Assembly: GCF_020360975.1 (NCBI RefSeq) | Contig: NW_025408688.1 | Span: 496,001-560,000 of the forward strand | Length of the DNA: 64,000 nucleotides | From: Hirsutella rhossiliensis | Lineage: Eukaryota > Ascomycota > Sordariomycetes > Hypocreales > Ophiocordycipitaceae | Direction of reading: 5' to 3' | In this document: in pieces, positions 9,980 through 21,282 of the stretch | Layout of the letters: every line of letters starts with the position of its first letter | Position numbering within the stretch: position 1 is the first letter of the stretch | The notes under the pieces: model-generated | What the model saw: the letters and a program-made list of their open reading frames with translations, nothing else | What the model was told of the DNA's origin: nothing | Database searches by the model: none | Position numbers and translations under genes: made by a program

Positions 9980-12900
9980 GGGTGCGAAAAGAGTGACGGT
10001 TCGAGCGGCAGCTAGCGGGGAGGGCGTTCGACTGATCCTTCTATCCTAATCGTAAGGCTATTCGTATCGACGAGGCGTTCGAGGGCGCGGTTAGGCGATG
10101 CCTTTGTCATAGCATCTGCTGGGTTGTCTGCGCCGTTAATCCAGCGGATTTCTGTGATCTCACGCCTTTCGTAGGATTGACGTAGGCCATGATATCTATC
10201 ATCAATCGCTTCTCCTTCGTTGTGCCTAGCTTAACGAGGCACTCGTAGAGGAAAAGAGTCGGTGCAAACGATTAGGGATAGGGGAAGATTGAGGCGGTCT
10301 GTGATCTTCCGTATCGTCGTTGCTAGTGATATCCCAATATCGAATCCGTTGACCATGCCGTAGATCTCTGATGCTAGCACGCTTCGGGTGACCCTCTTAC
10401 ACTTCGTTGAGCTCCAATGGAGGACATTGCCCTTGATCCCGAATTGGTCTTTGGTACGTGCGGTCTCGGTCTCATTGACTAGGGCAATGACGAAGCCTAG
10501 CTGTGACGATAGGTCCTTATTGTTCGCAAAGGAACCGTCGGTAAAGACGATAAGCTTGGCATTGGCGAGGTCAATAGGGATATACGTTAGGCCTCGCTGC
10601 TGGTGGTCTTTCTGCCATTGAAGCCGCTTGTTGAGGGTCGTGCAATCCTCTTCCGTAGGGTTTGGACCTGGGCAGCAATAGAGATGTCGAATGAGGCCTC
10701 TGGTTGACAGATTGAAGCCACATACGCGCCACGGGCACGCTGTTCCACGTACTGTTGGGCTCGATCGTATGCCTTGATGTCGATGGGTTCGATCTTGGCT
10801 GCTTGACCCTTTGTTGAAGCAGTAGAGCGTTGTGGAAAGTGGTGTCTTGGAGGGTTATCTTTGCACCGTTGAAGTCAATGCTAGTACCCGGGTCATCGTT
10901 GTCTTCGGCTTTGCCCGAAATTGTGCCTTTACGAGTTCCGCTTCCTCTAGCGCGGAAAAACGTTGTGTGCCAAGCATAAGGGTATCGTCAGTCTGCATTC
11001 CCACAATCCCAAAGTTATCAGGTCCCTTATTCGTAATTAGGAAGCATAGGTCGTAGGTTGATGTGGACATGTCGAGGTTATCGACATGATGCCCGTGATA
11101 GGTTCGAAACCAATGGACTCCGGCCTCCGCAATTCCGTATAGGGGCTTAATAACGCGAATGATTGTTCCTTCCGGTATCTTCCTTCTAATTCGGCGGGAA
11201 GATGCGTGAGAATGGTGCGGAATAGTTCGGTCTGCGCCTGGGGATACGCTTGTGTGATGTCACGAAGAGAGAGGGTCATGCCGTGAGAAAGGAGGTCTGG
11301 AGGAGATAGCAGAAATAAGCCGTTGACTGACGCGTTGAATTGTCGGGGATTGCGTCAATAGGGTGGTTTTCTCTTGGTCGTTGTGCCCTTGGACCACGAG
11401 CCTTGACTTCTCGTATGGTTTGGTTTCTTTGCCTTTAACCTCGCGGACCATGCGGGAGCGGAAGATATGATGGTTCCGTGCTTTGCTTCATTGTAGCGTT
11501 CGAAGCTAAACACTCCTCGTACCAATAGATCATCGATCTCCGTGCTATCGGATTCCTCAAAGGGTGCCTGGCGTTGTGATAATGCCTTCGTCCCGTAGCT
11601 TGATGGCTAGTTGGTAGGCATCTTCTTCCTTCTTGACTAGGAACGTCGTCTTTGGCTTGTTCTTCGAACCAGGGGGGCGGCCTCGCCTGCGCGGCGCCGG
11701 GGATTAGGAGCAGGAACAGGGGCAGGGCAGGGGCAGAAACAGGAACAGAATCGCTCGCAGGATCAGAAACAGGAATGTCAGAATCATCCGCAGCAGCAGC
11801 AGCGGGGCAGGGATCGTCGTCTCGTCGCGGAAATAAGGCTGCACAAGGGTGGAACGGAAGGTCTGGGGTCCGTTGATAGTATCAATTGTGACATTGGAGC
11901 CATCAATTGCACTAATCTTAAAGGGCCTTGCCAGCCGAGCTTTTCTCTCCACACTCGGACCTCGCTTTGCAGTGGGAGCGATAGTATAACGCCTGTTGAT
12001 GATGGTCCGTTCTTTGTGTGTAAGGCGCCCTGCACTTGCCGCTCTGCTGAGAGCTGACGAAGCATTTTCATCGCTTTCTGGGCTGCGGCAGCCTTTTCAG
12101 GGTCGTAGCAGAAGGGGCGAATCTAACGCCATTCGAGGGTAGGCGCCAAAGACTAGGAGCGTAGGGACAATGCCATTTGGCCCTGCTGTGTCGTTGATGG
12201 CTTTGATAGCCATTTGAAGGATCGATTCGGGGGATGTGAAGGTCCCGATTTCTGCGTGGAGGATCTCAAACGCACGGCGGAGAGGGGCATGATATCTTTC
12301 AACCTTTCCAACGGACCAATGTGCTTCCACAGGACTTGCTTGCAGGTTATCCCCATAAGCTTTGCCTCGTTACGGAACTCTAGGGAGGCAAAATTGGTCC
12401 CTGCGTCGTGCTTGATAGTATCAGGGGGTCCGAGATATGTGTCTATCCAGAGGGCTCGGAGGGCTTCCCACGTATCCTTTGCTGACATCGATAGGAGGAA
12501 CCTGGCTGCTTGGAACGCTGTTGCTGTATCTACCACGTGCAAGACGGGGCGTTGAGGGGTTCCAAGGTAGAGCACATCAGCGACGATTTCGTAGTTGAAT
12601 TCCTGGTCATCCTTTAGGGTGAATTTGAAGCGTCTTGGAGCTTGAGAGTGCATTTGACAGTGATGACAGAATCTCGAGATGTTCTCTAGGATATCTATCG
12701 TCACATCGTTGTGGCCAGCTTGCCGTAGGAGGTTGTGAAGTCTTGGGACCGCTGGGTGCCCGAATCGACGATGAAGAGTGCGGATCTCGCTCTCCGTGAG
12801 GAATGCGATAGCGGCCTCGTTGGTCTTAGGTAGGAGGAACCAAGGATGTCCCCATTTGCGGATAACCGGGAGGGTTGTTCGTCCGACAATAGTGTCTGTA

Positions 12901-13440
12901 AGGTTGTTGAAATAGATGCCTAGGCGATCCATATCAGCGAGAGAGAGGAGGAAGGAGTAGGGGTCTTGAGGATATGGAATGTGATCCTTCCGAGAGGTGT
13001 TTTAAGGGCGATAGAGCCGAGGGATAGAATGGCTTCGCCGTTGCCGAATTTGATAGAAGCTTGGCCTGCTGTAGTCTTATCGAGCGTTATAGCAGGGTCT
13101 GCTCGTTGTAGAGCGATGCATTGGTCGTAGCCAGCTGTGGAAACCTTCGCGGCGCCTGTGTCAATTATGATGCCCTGGAATCGGAGTCTTGAGTAGCGCT
13201 CCTCTATCATGAATTGGGAAGCAGGTGTAGCGTTGTTTTGAGAGGTGCTATACACGTCTTCCCCTGTGATCAGATGGTTGAAGGCTTGCTGGCAGAGCAT
13301 TTGGCTTGTGTGCCACTGTTCTGGGTTGTTGTCATTATCTTCATTGTCGTCCTCGTCCCAGGGGTCGTTAGCATCATCGTGGGCATCCATCTCGTGACCT
13401 TCAAAGTCAAGAACGTAGGCTGTAAGGTCCTGGGGAGGGT
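9980..13440 (-). pseudogene. Copia Pol: protease, integrase, RT, RNase H (heavily broken)
   Basis: On the minus strand the protease site IIIDTGAAKVST (about 13142-13177) is followed by integrase with LHRRFGHPAVPRLHNLL...CHHCQMHS zinc residues (about 12655-12775) and the core region EIVADVLYLG...IKHDAGTNFAS (about 12385-12590). The integrase then changes frame near 12340 to HWSVGKVERYHAPLRRAF. RT is in short pieces: LRDITQAYPQAQTELFR (about 11222-11268) and a QTDDTLML box (about 10977-11000), where copia RT normally has YVDD. RNase H remnants lie near 10130-10620. Too many breaks remain for any activity. Confidence 0.75.
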
Positions 13441-15171
13441 AATCCCTATGAAGTGACAGTGGGCGACGTATTGGTCTCGGGATCTTTGACGTTCCTCGGC
13501 AGTGTGCTTTGTAGACCAACATCCTTCCTTATTGCAGACGAAGCACTTCTTATTCCACGGGTGGTTGTGGCCGTAACGGCCTTGTGGGCGGTTAAAGCGT
13601 TGACTATTGAAGATTCCCGTGGAGCGTTGTAGCTGCCTCGTTGAGCGTTGCCTCTATACCTTCTATACCCCTTCTGACCAAATCTTCCGCGATTGTTGTT
13701 GTATCTTCGATCGAGATAGTAGTGGTCATTGGGATCCATATGATCAGATGGTTCCTCGAGGTCTTGATGGTATTGAGGGCCTCCTTGAAGATAACGAGGC
13801 GCTATTCCGCGTGCAAGATGGGTCTCAACGGAAGAGCGAAGATCTGCAAAAGGGCTCGATTCCTTCGGCGGGCTTGAATAAAGCGTATTCAAGTTCAGGA
13901 ACACCGCGGCATGCATTAATAAGCGTTGTACGCAGTGGAACGTTTCCTGCATACGCGTTGCCAAGAGCTCGTTGGCATAACTGTAGCTTATCAAGGAGTA
14001 GCTGAAGAACCTCGTGTAGGGATTTCGTAGCATTATCGGCACGGAGCTTGTTAAAGGAAATAGTCGTCCATTCAGTATAGTAGTGAACGTGGTTAACTTC
14101 CGTATCGAAATGTTGCTTGATGCTATCGTATGCCTTGCGGAACGTTGAGGTCCAGTTAACGTGGTCAATGTAGTACGTTTGGGCTCGGCCAGTAAGGATT
14201 CGAGGAAAAGAGCGTGGAATTGGTCCGGCTTGACCTGAATGTTATAACAGATACTCATAAAGATGCGTAGCTTATCATCGAGAAGGTCATAGGGTTCCCC
14301 GTATAGTTCTTCTCTTTGTCCCAGATCTTGGTGAATTTCTGTTGTGTGTCGGCATCGACGATGTCGTTCGGGATGTCGGCCGGGAAGCGTTGTGTACGCT
14401 TCGAGGGATGTGGGAGAAGAGGGTTCTGCTAGAACGATGCTCTGTTGCTGGAACTGATAGCTTGTAGGATGTATTGTTCGTTGGGAAGCGTAGCAGTCGT
14501 TGTGGGCGGTTCCGCAATTGTCGTAGCGGGAGGAGCAGGGAGCGTCGGAATAGGGGCTAACGGCGTGGATGGCTCCGCCGTGTTGGAGGTGGGAGGGTTC
14601 TGCGTTAGTCGTCTCTCTTTTCTTGTATAGGCCTCCGTTCCTTTATCGAATTGGGTTACCATGAATTCGTTGTCGGGCCAGGCTGGTGGGTTATCGATCG
14701 TCTGTAGGAAGACGAGCTGTGGGATGATGTGGTCACCCTTTTCTCCTGTATAGATACCACGTCTCTTTAAAAGGTAACGTAGCTCCTTCGAAATTCCTTT
14801 GGCATCTTTCTCCACGTTGCCTCGGTCCACTGTTGGAAGTGATCCTGGAAGAATTCAAGGATATTAGTGCCATGAAGGTGTACGTTCTCCTCGCATTCTG
14901 ACATAAATCGTGCGGTATATGTCATAACAGCTATTCTATCTTCCTCTTGTGGCGTGATCTCATCCTCCCATCGGGTCGGATCGATATCCTGATATTGGGT
15001 CTTTGGGATCGTGAGATTTTGGACCAATTCCTTACTTGGTCGAGGAAGGCGTCGTTCCTCGTAGAGGCGGGGTTCGGGGTTGGGGTCGTGCTTGTCATTG
15101 TGAGGGTTGTCACGTAGTTGTCGAATCGTGAGGGCTGTCACGTAGTTGTCGAATCGGCGTTGTGGACGCAC
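13440..15171 (-). pseudogene. Copia Gag (frameshifted)
   Basis: Gag would form the virus-like particle. It starts near 15171 (MRPQRRFDNYVTALT), changes frame near 14800, 14430 and 14260, and covers the conserved copia Gag middle region (FMSICYNIQVKPDQFHALF near 14250). It ends in an Asn/Arg-rich stretch and a zinc knuckle, CFVCNKEGCWSTKH (about 13505-13545). The knuckle spacing is C-x2-C-x4-C-x4-H rather than the usual C-x2-C-x4-H-x4-C. Frame breaks make the gene non-functional as given. Confidence 0.75.
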
Positions 15172-15375
15172 TTACACTTAATGTAACCGTTAAGTGAAGT
15201 TGGAAGGATCTATCAATGGCCTACCGGGAGCTAGTTGGTTGCCGGGTCCGGGTAATCGTAGAGTCCTTGATCTTAGCATAGAAACCTCCTCTAGGTCCAA
15301 CCAGGGCAATATCGCTAGGAATATGGTAGTTGGGCTTTCGAAGGTTGCGTTCTATCTCTTCTTCCTTGCCAATCT

Positions 15376-15396
15376 GTGATCGACCAAATCGATCAC
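15376..15396. other. Hairpin just inside the copia 5' LTR
   Basis: GTGATCGA CCAAA TCGATCAC is a perfect 8-bp stem with a 5-base loop, 7 bases inside the 5' LTR. That is where a tRNA primer-binding site is expected, and no clear match to a tRNA 3' end was recognised there. A self-priming or regulatory role is only a guess. Confidence 0.4.
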
Positions 15397-15403
15397 TGAT
15401 CAG

Positions 15404-15606
15404 TGTCGGGAGGTCTGTACTGCAGTAACGCAATGGGTTGTATTCAAGATGTCTTGCTAGGAAGGGAGGAAAGGGAATTGAGGGGCACACTACGTGCCCT
15501 TTATACACGGATCCCCGAGGTCCATACACGTGACGCTAAGGGTCACGTGTGCGTGTGTGCGCACCTCCCTTACAATCCTACTATAGCTATATGCTACATT
15601 CCCACA
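15404..15606 (-). repeat. Copia 5' LTR (minus orientation)
   Basis: A 203-bp direct repeat of 9710-9909 with no substitutions by eye, only indels near 15475, 15558 and 15568. It begins TG and ends CA and is followed by the CTCGG duplication. It contains a palindrome-rich segment, CACGTGACGCTAAGGGTCACGTG. Confidence 0.92.
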
Positions 15607-15869
15607 CTCGGCAACCCATATTCTGGATATATAATATAATAATTATACCGCTGTACAGCCCCCAGCAAGCTGATTCGAAAAACGCGTTCAGATCCCTCAA
15701 CATCTCAATACTGCGCGAACAATTGGAAGTGACACGAATCGAGTCAGCTCGCGATTTGGAGGCTGTTAGGGACTTATCTACTCCTCGAGCCCAATATGAC
15801 TGCTACTTGTTTGTCCATACAAATTAGCCGATCAGGAAGTACCCGAAAAATCTGCATGATAAGGATATA

Positions 15870-18800
15870 TTGTGCCAACTAGCCGCGTTCAGACGCGTTA
15901 TTTCCGCTCAGTTGACCACCTGTTAATTCTACTGCTGTCGGAAAGACAGGGTCGTCAGCCCATCCACCTTTTGCCTGCGTGGCGCAACGGTCTTCGCGAC
16001 AACTGCCACGACATTATTTTACCACGACCTCGCCTAATTCCTGCTTCGATATTCCGACAGCGGCTTCGGATCAGCCCCCGAATCAACGCCCTGACCGACG
16101 ACCTATCCTACCCGTTCAACCCCGACTCCTTGACACTTTATTGTGGTTTATTTGGTGTCGTTCCGACTACCTGTGTCGCGTCCATTCTCGAGCCTTTCAG
16201 CCAAGATCAGGTAAAACTTCATTACTCTCCAATCTACCCTCCTTATTTAATTACCTTACGAGTGGATAGCTAATTATAACATGATACGTAGTATGGCCCT
16301 GCTGAAACAAAAACATCTGCCGCAGCGAATTTCTTTGCTCCAAGGACCCGGCGTAAATTGCCAACGCAGAATTATGCCCGCATCGAACGTCCTCAATTCA
16401 ACCTCGGAATCCGCGCGCGCGCGCTGATTCTAGCGCAACCCGGCTCCTTCCTCTCCTCTTCCAACTGGCGAAGATACAATTGTCTGCGCGCCCCGGGTCA
16501 TCCTGACTGTGAGTCAGATGATGACATGCCCGACGCGGATACACCAGAGCCGCCATTGAACAGTAGTCATATGACGCTCGCAGAGAAAGCCGGACTTATC
16601 AAGAAGTGGGCCGACAACAAACAAAAGCATGTTCGCAAGAAGAGAGACAAGAACAGCCACGTCTATTGGTATATGCAGAGGAAGCTATAGACAGAAGCTT
16701 TTACTCAGAGGATAAGGATGGGCCGAAGATCTTCCAAGAGTTCCGGTGGACTTGTATAGAGTGCCTTCAAAATCCCAATACTCTTCGGAAGAGATTCCAG
16801 GTCCTCGAATCGAACCGCCGAGGGTTACCTCTGGCATGGGAGACCATTTAAAAATCCACGGTATTACGAAGGAATCTCACCACGCTCGAATTAATGGATA
16901 CGGCCGCGCCATTGGTGGAGGAGATTATACAGAGGCAGACGCATGGAGCGGTCGACCTAGGCAGAGAGCAAGACTCACGGCAAAGGAGTCTATCCGCCGG
17001 TGGTTTGTAAACACCGACAACCCTTCTCTGTTGTCGAGACTCCTGCTTTTCAAGAGATGTTCTTGGCTCACAACACAACATGTGTGTACAGGAGTCGTAT
17101 AACGTTACGCAATCATATATATACAGACTTTGTCGAACGCAGGAGAAGCTGAAGATTGAGCTTGAGTACAATTGTGCCACCATCTCGTTCACCCTTGATA
17201 TCTGGACAGCACCGAATCGGTGCCCATTTTCGCCATTATTGCGCACTGGATTACACCGGAGTTTGAGGAGAGAGAAGTTATTGAGTTTATTGAGCTCAAA
17301 AGATCTCACACTGGCAAACAATTAGCTGAGATAGTTGAGAGGACGCTTGAGGAGCTCAGGCTCAAGCCTAAGCTTCTCGCCATTACGGGAGACAACGCCG
17401 GCAATAACGGCACGCTCTGTCAGTCTTTGTACGATTCTCTCAAGACCAAATTCGACGACAAGGTGAGCCCAATAGGGAGGCCCGCATGCGCTTTCACGGC
17501 AGGAAGAGTTGGATCCGCTGTCTAGCTCATATTACCTCGCTCATTTGTGAGGGCGTCTTGCAAGATCTCAAAGCAGGCACAGCGAAGGAAGCCAAGAAGA
17601 TGCTTGACAAGTGGGACGAAGAGAATAAAAGCAACAACTACACCATTCCGGGAGACTCTAGTCGAAGTGGGATTGCCAAAATCCGCCTCCTCAATCTCTG
17701 GATGTTGAGATCCGGGTCTAGGGAGCAAGACTTCAAAAGCATGCCGCGCACGCACTACCGGAAGCCAACCTACGATGTCGACACTCGCTGGAATTCGGCC
17801 TACGACATGATTGACCAATTCCTCGAGCTTGAGGCAGAGTATACTGAGTTCGTTGATACTCACCCGCAAGTCAAGTGCCTCCTGCCCTTATCAGAAGAGA
17901 TTGTCGCTCTCTATCAACTGCGGAAGGTTCTGAAGCCGTTTAAAGACCACACTCTGAAAGTCTCCGAAGTTATGCCGCCGATCTCACAAAGTCTCGATAT
18001 CTATTGGGATTTGGAAGCTCTCCTTGATGATGTAGTCGAAGGAGTTGGCGACTTTACAGACCTTGATATGTCCATTCGAGACGCCTTCTCGAAGGGCAAA
18101 GCAAAACACGTTACTTATATGAAGAAGCTTGACGATCAAATGATGCTATTCGCAGCTCACATCCTGGATCCGCGTTATAAAACTCACCAATTGGAAATGA
18201 TGATACCGGATCAATACTCTGAGATTATGGCTAAAGTCAAGAAGTATTTCAAAACGGAGTGGCCGGAGCTAGCAGCATTGAATGCCACAAACTCAACTAT
18301 GAGCCAATCCAGACCAGCTGAGCGTCCTCAAGGAGTCTCCATTGCGCAATGGAGAGCCATCCAAATGAAGAAGGCGAGGAGGCGGAGACGGGCGCGGCGA
18401 TCCCTATTTCGGAGCTTGAACGGTGGCTTGCAGCTCCTCGAATAGAGTTCGACGAGTCTATTGCAAAGTCTCCAGACTTCCTACTGAAGTGGTGGAAAGA
18501 ACACAAGGTCGAGTGGCCACTTTTGGCTGCGGCGGCGCGTGATCTTCTCTCTGTCTCTGGCTCTGAAGTTGACGTGGAACGCCTCTTCAGCGGTTGTAGA
18601 GACGAATTCGGTATCCGCCGTCACGCCTTGAAGGCAGATACGGTGCGAGTACTAACACTTTTACGGAGTGCTTATACTCAGGAAGATAAGATCGATCAGG
18701 CGTTGATCAAGGCGGCCATGGAGTATGACATCCTGCCCTTTGCCAATAGTATTATTTGGAGACCAGACCACATTCCGGGCAAGCTGGAAGATGGTATGTA

Positions 18801-18928
18801 TGGATATACCCTCATTATATATGTAGGTATATGCTAATCTGTGTTCAGGCGAGAATCCTCCTCAACCTCTTCCTCCCACCGAGGCTCCCACTGTACCCCC
18901 CCAAACCTCCTGCATCCCAAGCCGATAA
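15870..18928 (+). pseudogene. hAT transposase (BED finger, RNase H-like core, C-terminal dimerisation domain), frameshifted
   Basis: This gene would mobilise the surrounding hAT element. A BED-type finger is visible across a frame break at about 16815: WTCIECLQNPN, then GMGDHLKIHGI. The catalytic core has TLDIWTAPNR (about 17195), LAITGDNAGNNGTL (about 17377-17418) and IRCLAHITSLICEG (about 17513-17553). The hAT dimerisation region is WPLLAAAARDLL...GSEVDVERLFSG (about 18513-18596). A likely last intron (GTATGT...TTCAG, 18794-18848) leads to a Pro-rich end stopping at 18926-18928. An upstream exon from about 15979, with a donor near 16209 and acceptor near 16292, is possible. Frame breaks fall near 16690, 16815, 17105, 17220, 17490 and 18375, mostly in short homopolymers. 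Confidence 0.8.
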
Positions 18929-19405
18929 GTCTGCGATATCAACCCCTGTCTAGATACAATGGAGGCTTCGGAGGATTGGGGCTCTAAGAGTGCCGTGTAC
19001 AGTGGCGGATTCGAACGCGTTGTACCGACGTATTTTGAGGATTCGGCAGAGCTTTGAAAGTGCTTATTTTCAGTCGATTTGCCTAGGACAGGCGGATCAG
19101 TATTTATGTAAGTTAATTTTGTAGTATTCGGGATTATCGACTTCTTAGAAGGCTATAACTTAAAACTATATACTACTTATTGGCGTTTTTGAGGCATCTT
19201 TGCAATCGCTCAGGTACACACCAAATTCACTTCGTTTAGGGGATCCCTTCAAACCATTCATGAATGGCCTGAATTGGCCCAAACCCAACTTGAATCGCGA
19301 AAATTGGAGCTTGAAGATTTTGAATCAAGATCCAAAAAATTCAATTCATTTGATTCATCCTTCATTCAAAATCTTCAAAATCTTCACCTTCGTCTATCAC
19401 CCCTA

Positions 19406-19469
19406 GGAGCGACGGGCAGCCCGGGCGGCTAAGAAAGCCGAAAAGGAAGCCCAACGATCAGCTTTATAA
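19406..19469 (+). pseudogene. Fot/pogo transposase, displaced C-terminal tail
   Basis: Directly after the hAT element and the second copy of its target duplication (19406-19413), the frame resumes as RAARAAKKAEKEAQRSAL and stops at 19467-19469. Joined across the hAT insertion with one duplication removed, the frame continues exactly from EELEER-type sequence ending at 8892. A short Lys/Ala-rich basic end like this is usual for Fot-type transposases. Confidence 0.85.
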
Positions 19470-19571
19470 GCTACAAAAGTCAAAAATAGGTAGACTATTG
19501 CGGCCAGTATTCAATTATCGTATGCATCAATTTTTAACTTTTTTTGCCGTTTTATTATTAAATTAAGTTGG

Positions 19572-19654
19572 CGTTGAAGCCGTCAAGTGACACAGCCAGG
19601 TGGTTGACACAGACAGGTGGTGAGGACCCACTTTACGTGGGTCTGTGGGACGAG
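19572..19654 (-). repeat. Right terminal inverted repeat of the Fot/pogo element
   Basis: Reverse complement of the repeat at 7186-7268, ending gtctgtgggacgag, followed by the duplicated TA at 19655-19656. It lies about 100 bp downstream of the displaced transposase stop codon at 19467-19469. Confidence 0.9.
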
Positions 19655-19656
19655 TA

Positions 19657-21250
19657 GTTAAAAAAAAAAAAAAAAAAAGTGTGTACCATCGTAATGCCGC
19701 GGAAGAGCAAGAACAGCACCAAGCGCAACTCGAACCAATTCGAGTTGCTCGATGACGAGGATGACGGTACGAACGACAATGTGGCCTGTAGCATCATTAT
19801 GGCCAATCCGACAAGCGCGGCCGACGTGACAAGGACCAGCACCCGCGGTCGCCCTCTGAAACCGACACTGCAATTCGACCCAGAACCGCGCCCATCACGA
19901 AAGAAATCCGCCGTCCCGAAAGCGAAATCGACGAACGCCGACCCCAGTGCAAACGAGGATTCATTGGCACGAATCGAAGCTCTCCTGCAACGCGTCGAGG
20001 AGCGGGCCGAAAGGGCGGAGAAACGCGTCGAGTCTCTGGAAGAGTTCATTCGAAACGAACTCTTCCCACGCGTCGCTGGCCCTCTGAGTCCGCCACTCCA
20101 AGTGCACCTCATCAGCAACAGCAACAGCACCTGCCACCTTCGCCACCACCCTCCCGTTCCCAGGACCACTGCCAGGCATTGGGTTGGACGTGAGTCGGGT
20201 CCTAGACAGCGATGTGAAGGACGGCAATGCCGGGACTATTCGTCGGCGCGCGAACGCTGCCCTTGAGAAGTTGGGTGTGACCTGTCTGGGCGTCAATTCT
20301 AAGGGAAACGGGCGTTTTCGGCTTCTCTTTCGAGAGTCGGACGTCGATAAAGTACGACAGAACGACACCTGGATGAGGACACACTTCGACAAGGGAACGC
20401 TATATGGGGAGCAGTGGTACCCTCTACGGGTTGATAGAGCCCATTGTGGGGTTGCGACGGATGATATCGGATGCGCCGTCTTTGGGCGGATGAACGGGGT
20501 GAAAGTGCACAAGATGCGATGGCTCGGGACAGCGTCTGTCGACAAGGAGTACCGCTCTCTGGTGGTACATCTGGATAAGAAAGAGGAGGTGGACAGGTTG
20601 CTTGCCAAACGAACGGTTGAGATGGCGAATGGCGAGTGTGCATACACGCGACCATTCGTTCAGGACTTCAACCAGCGAGATGCTACCGCTGCCACCTCTA
20701 CGGACACTTGCATTATCGCTGCAAGGCGCCAACTCCGATCTGTGGACAGTGCGGCCAACCGGGCCATTCTGCGTCGACCTGCACCTCCGACGTTTTTAAG
20801 TGTGCAGCGTGCGGTGGAAAAGGAGCACACAAAGCTACAGATCCTGGGTGCCCGGTGTATCGCCGGGAACTCGCCAAGTTACGACCGACACCTTACTAAC
20901 ATACATCCTCTGTCTTAACCTTTTCTTTTCAGCACAAACCCTCTACCTATACCTGTGGTTGCCCCACAGCTGGTAGGTTAGCTACACCGGACGGCTAAAG
21001 GCAGGTGGACTCTTCGTCAAATGCGGCGGAGGAGAGTGGTCTGTACCTCATCAGACAGGCTCCAGAATTGGAAAGGGACAGGTCAAGTGAGCAAGAGACG
21101 GATTGAAGGATGTAAGAGAAATTTAGGCATTAGATCGGGACGAATTCCTTGGGCTCGGAACCGAGTATTGGACAACTCTAGAATAGGCTTAGCGAGTCTG
21201 ACGCAGTGCCTCTGACTATCGTCAATGGCGAAATAAACATCATCATCATC
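19657..21250 (+). mobile_element. ORF1-only LINE, copy B
   Basis: The copy begins directly after the run of about 19 A that I assign to the tail of LINE copy A; its ORF1 ATG is at 19694, only about 17 bp past that run. It carries a nearly complete ORF1, then 350 bp of 3' sequence identical in layout to copy A, ending in a CATCATCAT run near 21250. No endonuclease, RT or RNase H is present. Both copies lack ORF2 at the same place, so this looks like a family of non-autonomous derivatives. Confidence 0.75.
19694..20899 (+). pseudogene. LINE ORF1 (coiled coil plus CCHC knuckles), copy B
   Basis: The ATG at 19694 starts a basic N-terminus (MPRKSKNSTKRNSNQ). A heptad-rich stretch around LARIEALLQRVEERAERAEK (about 19965-20060) is a likely coiled coil for trimerisation. 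The frame shifts near 20165 to LDSDVKDGNAGTIRRRANA and again near 20665 to CYRCHLYGHLHYRC, followed by a CGQCGQPGHSASTC knuckle, stopping at 20897-20899 after LRPTPY. The protein would package element RNA; the two shifts break it. Confidence 0.75.
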
Positions 21251-21282
21251 GTACGCAGCTGCTTTCAACCGCAGTGAACCCT

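Larger units (their letters stand above)
9710..15606 (-). mobile_element. Ty1/copia LTR retrotransposon nested in the hAT element
   Basis: Two LTRs (TGTCGGGAGG...TTCCCACA) bound 5.9 kb and are flanked by the 5-bp target duplication CTCGG (9705-9709 and 15607-15611). On the minus strand the order is Gag, protease, integrase, RT, RNase H, which is copia order. The LTRs differ only by a few one- or two-base indels, so insertion is recent, yet gag-pol is broken in many places. The element had no effect on a host gene, since it landed inside another transposon. Confidence 0.92.
8893..19405 (+). mobile_element. hAT DNA transposon inserted in the Fot transposase gene
   Basis: The left end reads TAGGGCTGATATTTGAAG and the right end, reverse-complemented, TAGGGGTGATAGACGAAGG; both continue into GAAGATTTTGAA. 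They are flanked by the 8-bp target duplication GGAGCGAC (8885-8892 and 19406-19413), as hAT elements require. Many short TGAAT/ATTCA motifs crowd both subterminal regions (8930-9040 and 19250-19395), as expected for transposase binding sites. Without the nested copia element it is about 4.6 kb. The stretches 9040-9704 and 15612-15870 inside it show no convincing gene. Confidence 0.88.
7186..19654 (+). mobile_element. Fot/pogo-type DNA transposon split by nested hAT and copia insertions
   Basis: The two ends are inverted repeats of about 83 bp starting CTCGTCCCACAGACCCACG, flanked on both sides by TA (7184-7185 and 19655-19656), as in Tc1/mariner-pogo elements. The element spans 12,469 bp, but removing the hAT insertion and one 8-bp duplication leaves about 1,950 bp, the size of Fot1-like elements. 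It encodes a DDE_1-type transposase of about 540 residues, also the Fot1 size. It inserted into the tail of LINE copy A. Confidence 0.9.
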
